From Euperipatoides rowelli (taxonomy: Eukaryota > Onychophora > Udeonychophora > Euonychophora > Peripatopsidae): a stretch of 11,576 bases of DNA. The notes beneath the pieces are model-generated. The model had not been told where the DNA came from and searched no databases. It was given only the letters and a program-made list of their open reading frames with translations. The stretch is taken from assembly GCA_003024985.2 (NCBI GenBank), contig PXIH01S0051640.1; one strand, 5' to 3'. Of this stretch, positions 1 through 8,804 are shown piece by piece. The position numbers and the translations under genes are program-made. Every line of letters begins with the position of its first letter. The stretch's first letter is position 1.

Positions 1-576
1 CCGATTTTCATTTTCAAAAAAGCTAATCTCAAATCTTTAAAAATTAATTGGAATTAAAGTCTATTTTTTTTATATAGTTTAATATCTCTTAAATAAGTGT
101 ATGTAATTTTTTTTTCCATTAAAATTTGTTTAAAATTAAATTTTTTAAAGATTTCCAAACACAGTAAAATGATGAAAATCGTCAATAGCATTTATAATGC
201 TAAAGTTTCAAACTTTGATCACCAGAGTCACCAAAGTCAATGCATGTTCAGATAGGGTTAAAGATCGGGGTGTTTTGAAAATCTTCTGATTAATATTAAT
301 TAAAACCACTTATATAGAATAATAGAGAAAGGATCAGTGATTTGATTAAAAAAAATCAAGTTTCTAACTCAACTAGATCAAACGATATAACTCATTGAAA
401 ATTTACGTAATGACCACGGTTGATCTTTGTGAAATGCAGCCAGAGAGGTTATGAATAGCAAGCCTGTATACTAAATACAGGTTGATCTGATGATGTAAAT
501 AGTAATCGAACGTTAAAAGGATGTCTATTGGATATATTCATATGTCATATGACCTTTTATCTATTGATTTACGGAA
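1..576 (+). repeat. Left arm of the 1.4 kb inverted repeat
   Basis: This arm pairs with 854-1402. It carries about 35 extra bases near 300-335, between the TTAATATTAAT and CAGTGATTTG blocks, that the right arm lacks; either an insertion here or a deletion there explains the length difference between the arms (576 versus 549). It contains a 7-bp-stem hairpin at 463-481. No reading frame of note is present. Confidence 0.82.
463..481 (+). other. Small hairpin in left arm, 7-bp stem
   Basis: CCTGTAT (463-469) pairs perfectly with ATACAGG (475-481) around a 5-nt loop. The equivalent site in the other arm (950-968) has a different stem sequence that still pairs, with one base pair changed on both sides (T-A to G-C). 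The function is unknown; it could be a structural part of the element. Confidence 0.5.
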
Positions 577-853
577 AGTAGAAAAGGATTTTTATCTTAG
601 GTCAACTCCTCCTCTTGACCTCTTAATAAACTCCTTACTAACTTAGCCAACTAAATATTCCATAAAAATTTTTTTTTAATAATTTAAATGCCTGGGAATG
701 TTAATAAAGCCTTATATTTTCAAAAAATAACAATCATTACAATTAGATAAANTTAGAAATATGATTTATTTGATATTTAGTATGCCCTTTTGTACTGTTC
801 TATTCTAATGCCTTGGGGCGAGATCATGATTTATGCTTGAAATCTCCAACTAG
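577..853. other. Unique centre of the 1.4 kb foldback
   Basis: This A+T-rich stretch separates the two arms and has no inverted partner. It holds an N at 752. An open frame that begins at 813 near its right edge and runs into the right arm codes for nothing recognisable, and it crosses the arm boundary, so I do not treat it as a gene. Confidence 0.6.
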
Positions 854-1402
854 TTTTCGTAAATCAATAGATATAAGGTCATATGACATAAGAATATATC
901 CAATAGACATCCTTTTAACATTCGATTACTATTTACATCATCTGATCGACCCGGATTTAGTATCCAGGCTTGTTATTCTTAACCTCTCTGGCTGCATTTC
1001 AGACAGGTCAACCGCGGCCATAACATAAATTTTCAATTGGCCATATTATTTGATCCAGATGAGTTAGAAATTTGATTTTTTTAAAAAATCAAATCACTGA
1101 TTAATATTAATCAGAAGATTTTCAAAACTCCCCCCGATCTTAAACCCTATCTGAACGTGTATTTACTTAGCGCCTCTGGTGATCAAAGTTCGAAACTTTA
1201 GNATTATAAATGCTATTGACGGTTTTCGTCATTTTACAGTGTTAAGAAATCTTTAAAAAATTTAATTTTAAACGAATTTTAATGGAAAAAAAATTGCATA
1301 CACTTATTTAAGACATATTAAACTATATAAAANAAAAAAANTAGACTTTAATTCCAATTATTTTTAAAGATATGAGATTAACTTTTTTGAAAATGAAAAT
1401 CG
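854..1402 (-). repeat. Right arm of the 1.4 kb inverted repeat
   Basis: This is the reverse complement of 1-576 with substitutions and small indels. Three N bases (1202, 1333, 1341) fall in it, two of them in the A-run that corresponds to the T-run near 63-70 of the left arm. It ends at 1402 as far as the pairing can be followed, and the sequence after it is unrelated. Confidence 0.82.
950..968 (-). other. Counterpart hairpin in right arm
   Basis: Read on the minus strand the stem halves are CCTGGAT and ATCCGGG around ACTAA, the same loop as at 463-481. Relative to the left arm, one pair has changed from T-A to G-C on both sides, and another from T-A to a T-G wobble. Pairing is therefore kept despite three substitutions. 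Confidence 0.5.
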
Positions 1403-1433
1403 GTAGCTCCAATCTGTTTGACTGTATTTGTAA

Positions 1434-1500
1434 GTGTGTGTGTGTGTGTGTGTGTATATTTGTATGTGTATATATTCATATATATATATATATATATATA
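1434..1500. repeat. Compound TG/TA microsatellite
   Basis: An uninterrupted (GT)n run covers 1434-1455, followed by an interrupted T/G/A spacer and an (AT)n run at 1478-1500. It lies 31 bp outside the right edge of the foldback element. Open frames on both strands across it are products of the repeat and are not genes. Confidence 0.95.
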
Positions 1501-1505
1501 ATATA

Positions 1506-2533
1506 CATAGACATTTTGTACATACAGTAGACATTGTTTTGTTATACATTGCTTTTATTTATCTGTATTTTTTTGAGAATGCAAAATGTACAAGAGCGAG
1601 CGTAATGTGCAATGCGTAATGTTCCTCTTGAAGAAATCTGCCTTAATTAATATCGACGTCCTGACACATCTGAAGGGTTGACGATCGGAAAATTATAAAA
1701 TCTGAACGCAATGTTTATTGACTATCAGTAACTATGTTATTATATGTTAGGCTGAAAATGTTCTTAAGCTAATTGGAAACTGTTGTTAATATTGTTTGTC
1801 AGATTTGAAAATTACTTATATTAATAATATTGTCCTTAATATGGAGTCTTCAAGATTTGATAATTATATTAAATAATATTCTCGTTAATCTTTGTCATTA
1901 TGTTTGCAGGAATTAATAAGTGTATTAATTATATTGACTGTTGAGCTATTAAACCAAACTAAAATTCATCTACTGAGTTATCGTGTCTTTCCTTAATTCA
2001 ATTACTTGCAGTATATTGGAGCAGCTAAGACCGAATGAATAGGAAGGCCACGATAACCTCAAAATGTTAACAAAAGGCCACAGTTAGAATTATACATTGC
2101 ACTAAACCATTGCACAGTGACTGTAATGCATTACCACCGCAAAGAGTATCTATCTCCAATATTCGGACAAGATACAAATAAAATAACAATTACCACTTGC
2201 ATGATGATTTGACGTAAATTAATTTTCTTTAAACAATAATAGTATATAAAATAAACATGAGTTTACTTAATATTAATTTGAAGTCATAGGTATTAAAAAA
2301 AGGTTTATGAGTCAAACTGACAAAAAGAATAGTATTTTTTAAAAATAAAATACAGAAAAGAAGAAAAATATGTTTTAATTTTTTTTATTATTTATACATT
2401 TTGATTCCTTATAAAAACAAGATGCAATTCAATTATTTTTATATCCGCTAGAACTTTAATTAATTAAAAATATAATTCTTATGGATATATCATTTCATTT
2501 CAAATTTCACTATCCAAGTAGCAGTTTTATTTG
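1506..2533. other. Gene-free interval after the microsatellite
   Basis: There is no sustained reading frame or RNA gene. The stretch 1575-1690 is somewhat less A+T rich and CpG-containing (GAGCGAGCG, ATCGACGTC, GACGATCGG), as is 2025-2160. Both look like remnants of dispersed repeats, but I cannot assign them to a family. 1801-1890 contains a short direct duplication listed separately. Confidence 0.6.
1801..1890 (+). repeat. Short direct duplication, about 52-bp period
   Basis: AGATTTGAAAATTA at 1801 and AGATTTGATAATTA at 1853 each lead into TATTAA(A)TAATATT and then a TTAAT block. The two copies align over about 40 bases with a 3-base gap. It is a small, diverged tandem duplication. Confidence 0.6.
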
Positions 2534-2865
2534 AAAGCATAAACAATATTATAGATTATATGACATAATAATGATAATGAATATGACTTCACAAATAAAA
2601 ATAATTAAAAGCAATTCATTTCATTTGAAAATCAATTCATCACAATTTTTTTAATATATTAAAATCTGCATCTAATAAAAAAATTATAATAATTTTGATT
2701 TCAAAATGAAAACAACAATAATTATCCTATTTACTTTACTGACATTTAATAGTTTATTCAGACAGATCTTGCCTTCTTGAAATATATAATGTACCTATTT
2801 AATAATAAAGGATTTGGAGTGGTATTGCCACAATATTAAGTCAAATATTAATTTTAGTATAATAT
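2534..2865 (+). repeat. Tandem duplication, copy 1 (332 bp)
   Basis: It starts at AAAGCATAAACAATATTATA, and the same 20 bases recur at 2866. The shared order of landmarks is TATGACATAATAATGATAATG, then TTTCATTTGAAAATCAATT, then TACTTTACTGACATTTA, then CAGATCTTGCCTTC, and finally ATTTTAGTAT. The copies are head to tail and directly adjacent. No protein is encoded; both copies are stop-rich in all frames. Confidence 0.88.
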
Positions 2866-3200
2866 AAAGCATAAACAATATTATAGATTATATGACAAAA
2901 TGATGATAATGAATATGACTTCATAAATAAAAATAATTAAAAGCAATTTATTTCATTTGAAAATCAATTAAACACAATTTTTTAATAAGTTATATTAAAA
3001 TCTGTATCTGATAAAAAAAAATTATGATTTCAAAATTGAACAACAATAATCATCCTATTAATACTTTACTGACATTTATTAACAGTTAATTCTTTCACAC
3101 AGATCTTGCCTTCCTGATATATGCAATATGACTATATAATAGTAAAGGAATTGGAATAGTATTTCACAATATTAAGTCGAATATAAATTTTAGTATATAT
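2866..3200 (+). repeat. Tandem duplication, copy 2 (335 bp)
   Basis: This is the second head-to-tail copy of 2534-2865, carrying the same landmarks in the same order with substitutions and short indels throughout. The divergence shows the duplication is not recent. There is no evidence of a third copy on either side. Confidence 0.88.
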
Positions 3201-4420
3201 TTTTATTAAATATTTATGCAGTCCATTTAGTAAGAAATATTGAATATTTTTAATATTAAAAAAGCAAAATAGTTAGAATGTAATAAATTGTACCTACATC
3301 CAAAATTCTCCAATAATTTTTTTTTTTACCATAAACATTTATGCTTATAATTTTTAAGAGTGCAAGTTTAATTAATTAAATCATAAAAATAGTATGTTAA
3401 CAAAATAATAGATCCAGAATAAATAATAGCTAAATTTACACACCATCATTACTATGAACTTGAAATTTTAATGTGTTAGTCATTTATTATTTGTATTTTA
3501 TGTAATTTTGNTATTTTTAGTAGGTTATTAAAATGTTTGAAGGGGGTAGATCCCTTTAAAAAAAAAAAAAAAAATATGAATAATTTCCAAAATTCTTAGT
3601 ATAAATAATCAATGATGGGTGGAGTCCAAATTTTATTGATACCGATTCCTTAATTTCTTCCTTAATTTCGAGTCTCAACTAAGAAGTTATGCTAATTGTT
3701 TAACTTGACAAACAAATAGTGAAAAGAAAAATAAACATTTCTTTCTTTGCTTTGTTTTCCTATTTTACACATTTTTCTTTACTTTTTGCCCTTTTTATCA
3801 TAATTTATCTCTATTTAATATACTCATTGAGAATTGTAATTTAAATTGTCAAATCTACTATTGATTTATTTTGCATTGAATAACTTTCCATTTGTAAATT
3901 TTAAATCCTAACATACATAAGTAGTTTTTAAAGACATAATCGGAATTGAAGTTCGACTTTTGAAGTATGAGATTTGTGATTTTGTTTCTACCACAAGAAT
4001 GATAGAATCGATGAATCTGATCAACCCATCACTATAAATAATTGAATAAAATGAATGCATAAACCATTAATGTTCCGTTTAGTCCACTTAGCATACTAAA
4101 TAATGCAGCTTTCATCTATGACCAAATTTCATTTAATTCCATGGGCCTATTTTTTTATTTAAGCAATTAAACAAAAAATACAATTTTTAATACCGCTAGT
4201 CTATAATTCTGAATGTCTAGATAATTAAAAAAAAAAAAACATATAAACATTTTATCCCTTGTCTACATAATCAGCAAATGTAAAAAAAAAAAAAAAAAAT
4301 TCTCCTAACCACAGATTGAGTGATTAGCATGACCCAAATCATCATCACCATTTTAAAAAAAGTATGGAAAAATGCAAATTGCACAGAAAACAAAAACAAA
4401 AAACTTTTACGTTGGTTGCC

Positions 4421-4486
4421 ATGTGACATGACGGCATGTTGCACCCTATTTGTTATAAACTGCCAGGCGTACCGCTGGCATGTCAC
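4421..4486. other. G+C-richer patch with nested inverted repeats
   Basis: GTGACATG (4423-4430) is inverted at 4479-4486 as CATGTCAC. Inside it TGCCAG (4461-4466) pairs with CTGGCA (4475-4480). The stems are short and the function is unknown. The patch lacks a B box or any fold I could read as a tRNA. Confidence 0.4.
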
Positions 4487-4770
4487 GCTACAATTTATTT
4501 TATACTGCAATTTTCTCATTGACAAAATATTTTAAATCATATTGTCAGTCACACGGCCTATCAGAATGTGTACTTTTCACCAAGATAAGATGATTTTAGA
4601 ATATATTTTGATTTAAATTATGGAAAGAATGATGAAAATTAATTTTTAATTGTCAGTACGATATCTTAACAAAAATAGATGTTGGAATAGTGTTATTTCA
4701 AGATCTTGACTTCCTCTTCAAAATAAGCTTCACAACTTTGTTGAATCTAGCTCAGTAAACTCAAATGAGC

Positions 4771-4792
4771 ATGACATACCAGTGTATGTCAT
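4771..4792. other. Short perfect hairpin, 9-bp stem
   Basis: ATGACATAC (4771-4779) is followed after a 4-base loop by GTATGTCAT (4784-4792). It may be an isolated remnant of a palindromic repeat. It shares the GTATGTC word with the large hairpin at 5390-5456. Confidence 0.6.
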
Positions 4793-4936
4793 ACAAATTT
4801 ATTTTATCATGAAAATTTAGGCAAAAATCTATAGGGATCAAGGCTCCCAAGGGATGAAGTACCACTCTCTCCCCTAAGTTTAAAAGTCTATTAAGTATAA
4901 GGAAATTAAACTTAAACTTAAAAAATAAAATTAGAA

Positions 4937-5359
4937 CATGGGGTATATGTGGATGTATCAACATGTAACCCAATTTAGCTGTCCACATGTGCACCATCTT
5001 GCATTTTTGGTGATTATGATGTCTGCAGAAAGTATGATTAGGTTGGGGACTGCAAATATTAGTTCAAATTGAAGTCAATGAAACATGTTTTCAAATGAAT
5101 TGAGTTAATCTGATGAAAGGTAATACTGATAAGTGGTAATTACATACAAGTAAGGATGTAAAAATTTACTTTTTGGTATCTAAAACAACAAATATTTATA
5201 TATTCAAAACTACTGCTTCCAATTTCTTCAAACCTCAGACATGAAATGAATGCTATTCCTTTTCCTACTAAAACAAATATCAAACAATCTGCTAAAGGAT
5301 AAATGTGAAAATTAAACCGTCCACTTCTACCCCATGTTGACATGTACCCCACTCTGCCC
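4937..5359. mobile_element. Possible MITE-like segment with CATGGGGTA ends
   Basis: The 17 bases at 4937-4953 (CATGGGGTATATGTGGA) recur in inverse at 5320-5336, whose reverse complement is CATGGGGTAGAAGTGGA, a 15 of 17 match. Related words extend on both sides: CATGTAACCC at 4962-4971, and on the minus strand GGGGTACATG (5341-5350) and GGGCAGAGTGGGG (5347-5359). No protein is encoded. The arrangement suggests a short non-autonomous DNA element, but without target-site duplications the ends are uncertain, and the outer right-hand words have no equally good partner on the left. Confidence 0.45.
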
Positions 5360-5389
5360 TAATAATACGCTAAATAAAAAAATGTTTGG

Positions 5390-5456
5390 TATGTCCCATA
5401 TGCCAACATACCAAACAACATATGCTGTTGTTTGGTATGTTGGCATATGGGACATA
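5390..5456. repeat. Perfect 31-bp-stem hairpin
   Basis: Bases 5390-5420 are the exact reverse complement of 5426-5456, separated only by the loop TATGC. Each arm also contains an internal near-palindrome, because the word TTTGGTATGT at 5386-5395 recurs at 5431-5440 and is inverted at 5406-5415, so the segment can fold in nested ways. In a window whose other inverted repeats are clearly diverged, zero mismatches in 31 pairs suggests a recent origin, gene conversion or an assembly join. Confidence 0.93.
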
Positions 5457-6532
5457 AAAACAATAATGCATTACGGCAGCTAACGTGTTAATTCATACTT
5501 TTTTTTCAAAATAAAGAAACATACAAGTTAAATACTATTGGATTGAAGACTACATAGTCCTCAATAACAAATTGTGCTTAGAAAATTTTGCATCTCATAT
5601 ATTTAAATGTTTTAGAATGAAAGATCTTAAATCTTTTGAAATGCACAAAGAAAAATAAAAAAAATGGTGATAGATCAATTGAGTGTGACAATGATGGTCG
5701 AAATACCACATTTAAGGCCATAATTTGGACTATAATAGTCAAGACAATATAATAAGTCAAAGAAGCTACACCTTCACATATTAGTGCTAGTCTAAAACAT
5801 TTGGGTTTCATGTGAAAATAGTGAATAAGTGTAACAAAAAATGATTATGATATCATAAGAATTTGTGAACATCTTGATTTTTAATGATAAAGTAGTCAGA
5901 GAGTTTAATTTTGAGTTCCTTAACACTTTTCACTCAAAGCATGAGTGAGAATCGGTATTGTCTTTTTCTCCAAAACATAATCAACTTATATTTTCTTCTA
6001 GCCTGATAATTGCTCTTTTCATTTTACTTCTAGATGTCATTTTTAAATTAATAGATGTAATTAATTAAGAAAACGTTTCTACAGCCACTCTTTTAACTTT
6101 GAATATTTTTGACAATGTAGTAGAATTAAAATAAACTATTTTAAATTCCATTTAAAATAAAGGTTATTAAATAAAGTAAAACTAAAATATTTTGCACAAT
6201 ACTACAAGTTTATTTGAATTCATTTTGATTCGTAAAACTACAAACCATAACAACTGATGGAAATTAGGGGAGGAATATGATTGGCTATTGTATAAAGCAA
6301 TTTGATTGATTACAGACCAACAATGCAGAAATGTATTAGCACATTAACACAAACCACTCTATTTAGAAGATAGATTAAAACGGATCTGAGACATGTTTGT
6401 AAAAATATAAATGAGCCATAATGCAATAGTCTTAGTTTGGAGTTTGATTACCAATTTGAATTTAGCTACTACTAGGGCCAGATCTAAATAAATTTTTTAA
6501 CACTCATTTACAAAGATTGTTAAACAGAGATA
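5457..6532. other. A+T-rich gene-free interval
   Basis: I see no gene, RNA or repeat that I can support. A minus-strand open frame at 5578-5811 (77 codons) has no recognisable domain and reads as chance in A+T-rich DNA. Confidence 0.55.
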
Positions 6533-7121
6533 TGTCAGTGATGAATGTCTGTTTTAAAGCATATTATCAATGCTAATTTAACTGAAGCTAAATTGTTTAT
6601 TTTTACCTTAAAAAATCATGTTTAATTGATCATTTCTTCATATTCGGTCAAATAATTAGATAATCTCACTTTATTAAGTTGTTTTCAAATAATCCAAGGC
6701 GACTTCTGATGTCAGGATGATGGCACACTTGTTTTTAATTTCCCATAATTTCTAGCGAAATAATGTCCTAGTATGCAAGATCTCAGAAATTTCCTCTAGC
6801 AGACCGCATTGGAAATACAATACAATATGGTAAAAATAAAATATCACTTAATAATAACAATGGATCATTCAATTTTACTTTTTTCTTTATCTTTGAACTT
6901 GTTGGTTGGGTTTAAAATGCGAAAAAAAGAAAAAAGAAAAAGCCCAACGATAAAACTTTAACCATAGAGCATGTATGATACGGATCAAAAGCTTCTACAT
7001 AATTTTCTGGCTTGATCTGGAGTTAATATAATTATAAAGTTTATTAGATAAATACAGTTCTGCATATTACATTTTATGTAAATCGGATCACAAATAAATA
7101 AGTTACAAATTTATTTGTAAT
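6533..7121 (+). repeat. Left arm of the 1.76 kb inverted repeat
   Basis: It pairs with 7690-8296. Relative to the right arm it lacks about 29 bases next to the AAAGCCCAACGATAAAA block and has about 11 extra bases (CATGTATGATA, 6970-6980). It carries the purine-rich run around 6920-6943. Confidence 0.8.
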
Positions 7122-7689
7122 CTTGTGTAATGAAATTGTCATTGAAAATCATTATAGTAAAGTTTAAAGTGAAAGTGCAATGAATTATGGCTCAAGTGAA
7201 GATCTTGAATTTATTTCACTGAAAAACAAACATATTTTGTTTTCTTAAAAAAAATGAAATGAAAATCATGTAAGGCTACTTTATTTATGTTTGCTATTAG
7301 AACTTCGTCAAAGTTGATATGTGTCTATAAAGTTATTTCCAGCTTAATGTCATCACTGTGAATCTGTCAAAATTCAAGAATAACTTTTTTTTATATATAT
7401 ATAAGTTCACAATCAGGAAACAATGTATTTATTATAATTCAGAATATATAATAATCATTACAAACATTTGATGCAGAAGAAGAAAAAAAAACATATAATA
7501 CAATTTAAAATTTTCACAGAAAAAAGCTCAAGGAAATAAAATGAATCAAAATCATGCCATATATCGCAATACAAGGATTCTTAAACTCCCTAGCAAGACC
7601 TGTCGGCCATGGCTCGTGTGTTACTGTTTTGCATGAATGCTCGACGCCATTTTGTAAACAAACCTAATGCAAGCACATAAGGAAAAACT
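7122..7689. other. Centre of the 1.76 kb foldback
   Basis: This A+T-rich stretch separates the two arms. A short G+C-richer island at 7588-7660 contains, on the minus strand, AAAATGGCGTCGAGC, with only a 9-codon frame from that ATG (7621-7650). No gene or transposase was found. TATATATATATA at 7393-7402 is low complexity. Confidence 0.5.
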
Positions 7690-8296
7690 TAATTGTAAAT
7701 AAATTCATAACTTATTTATTTGTGGTCTGATTTACAAATAATTTAATATGCAGAATGGTATTAATCTAATAAGCTTTATTATAACATCAAATTAACTCTA
7801 GATCAAACAAGAAAATTGTTGTAGCAGCTTTTGATCCACTCTATAGTTAAAGTGTTTAAAGCCTAGTATTGGTATTACAAATTTTTATTGTTGGGCTTTT
7901 TCTTTTTTGGCATTTAGCCCAACCAATAAATTAAAAAAAAAAAAAAAAGTAAAATTTGAATGATCTGTTATTATTGCCAAGTGATATTTTATTTTTACCA
8001 CATTGTACTATATTTCCAATGCGGTCTGCTAGAGCAAATTTCCAAGGTCTTGCATAGTAGGACATTATTTCTCTAGCAATTATGGGAAATTAAAAAAACA
8101 TATGTGCCAACATCCTGACATCATCATTCCACCTTGGATTATTTGAAAATGTCTTAATAAAATGAGATTATCTTAATTATTTAATCAAATATGAAAAAAT
8201 GATAAATTAAATATGACTTTTAAGGTAAAAACAAAATAATTTAGCTTTTGTTAAAAGAGCACTGATAATACACTTTAAGTTCATGAACAGCTGACT
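7690..8296 (-). repeat. Right arm of the 1.76 kb inverted repeat
   Basis: This is the reverse complement of 6533-7121. It includes a 16-A run at 7933-7948 at the position where the left arm has TTTTACTTTTTTCTTTAT, showing run-length drift between the copies. Confidence 0.8.
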
Positions 8297-8693
8297 TTCC
8301 AGTACTTAATGATGAAATGAAATAATCAATTATTAATGTTCTGGAATTAGAAAATGAATTAATTGTTTAGATAAAAATAAAAAAATAATTATCCAACAAA
8401 ACTAAAAATTGAAATGCTGCACAAATCATTGATCATACATAAATAATAAATTGGTTTGAAAACAACTTTTAAAACAATAGCTTATACCTGGTGTGGATTA
8501 TCTTCCTGAGACTATACAGTTTTCTCTTGTCCAACAAAGCTATATACTGTATATATAGTATCATAGCCTAAGCAATGAATTAAAAGACCAAATAAAGATA
8601 AATCTTTCTCAAAGTCTCCTCCCACATGAGAAAAGGTTAATATATTCTAAACCTAGAAAGTGGTTAAATGACTGTATTATCACATCAACCTTT
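8297..8693. other. A+T-rich gene-free interval
   Basis: I see no gene here. A small palindrome-like TA-rich word lies at 8541-8562 (CTATATACTGTATATATAG) and is probably low complexity. Confidence 0.5.
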
Positions 8694-8804
8694 AATATTT
8701 TTATTCTTTGTGAAGTTCGGAACTACACCAGCAGACTACACATAATGCACTCTTCTTGAACTGTGATTCTAATAGAAAACTCAGGCACAAAGAATAAAAA
8801 TATT
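8694..8804. repeat. Inverted repeat with perfect 19-bp stems
   Basis: AATATTTTTATTCTTTGTG (8694-8712) is the exact reverse complement of 8786-8804, with a 73-base interior. Outside the stems ACCTTTA on the left matches the inverse of TAAAGGGT on the right after a few unpaired bases, so the pairing may extend further. The word CTGTGATT (8761-8768) is also inverted at 8834-8841. This may be a small foldback/MITE remnant. Nothing is encoded. Confidence 0.8.

Larger units (their letters stand above)
1..1402. mobile_element. Long inverted-repeat (foldback) element, 1.4 kb
   Basis: The first 576 bases return as reverse complement at 854-1402, ending with the complement of the very first bases (CCGATTTTCATTTTC at 1; GAAAATGAAAATCGG up to 1402). 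The match runs along the whole of both arms with scattered substitutions and a few indels, so it is a real old inverted duplication and not simple low complexity. The centre (577-853) is unique. No transposase reading frame is present. Known families with this shape are foldback elements and long-TIR MITEs, which are non-autonomous DNA transposons. A local inverted duplication of host DNA is the alternative. The left end coincides with the window edge, so the true outer boundary and any target-site duplication cannot be seen. Confidence 0.82.
3201..4936. other. A+T-rich gene-free interval
   Basis: I see no gene here. Poly(A) runs lie at 3558-3574 (17 A), 4227-4239 (13 A) and 4282-4299 (18 A). 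The first two are followed by A+T-rich unique sequence and could be tails of old retroposed inserts, but no body or target-site duplication could be recognised. The only G+C-richer patch is 4410-4490. Open frames on both strands around 4271-4535 have no recognisable domain. Confidence 0.6.
6533..8296. mobile_element. Second large inverted-repeat element, 1.76 kb
   Basis: 6533-7121 and 7690-8296 are reverse complements of one another with moderate divergence, around a 568 bp centre. Clear landmarks are GACTTCTGATGTCAGGATGATG near 6701 against CATCCTGACATCATCATT near 8111, and AAAAAGCCCAACGATAAAA near 6938 against its inverse near 7886. No transposase is present. The arms share no sequence with the 1-1402 element, so they are a different family or an independent inverted duplication. 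The outermost part fades gradually, so the ends are approximate and no target-site duplication is evident. Confidence 0.8.

Noticed and set aside
813-1028. 71-codon open frame at the edge of the first foldback
   Set aside because: It runs across the boundary between the centre and the right arm, has no recognisable domain, and the matching part of the left arm does not preserve the frame.
1364-1619. Open frames on both strands over the TG/TA microsatellite
   Set aside because: Their translations are repeat-derived (VCVCV, YIYIYI, HTHTHT) and come from simple sequence.
4410-4490. Possible tRNA or tRNA-derived SINE
   Set aside because: The patch is G+C richer and can fold, but no A or B box and no cloverleaf arms could be identified.
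4271-4535. Overlapping open frames on both strands
   Set aside because: The minus-strand frame reads through a poly(A) tract and the plus-strand one has no domain; both are of a length expected by chance.
4683-4730. Possible third copy of the 332-bp tandem unit
   Set aside because: Only short words match (GGAATAGT, AGATCTTG-CTTCCT); the order differs and the rest does not align.
4761-5352. Two minus-strand open frames (78 and 70 codons)
   Set aside because: They overlap the inverted GGGGTA motif clusters and show no protein family features.
5578-5811. 77-codon minus-strand open frame
   Set aside because: It has no recognised domain, its residue content follows base composition, and nothing nearby supports a gene.
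7621-7650. Minus-strand AAAATGGCGTC, resembling a start-site or YY1-type motif
   Set aside because: Only 9 codons follow before a stop, no promoter or exon structure supports it, and it lies in the centre of a foldback.
8541-8562. TA-rich palindrome
   Set aside because: Short and low complexity, as expected by chance in A+T-rich DNA.
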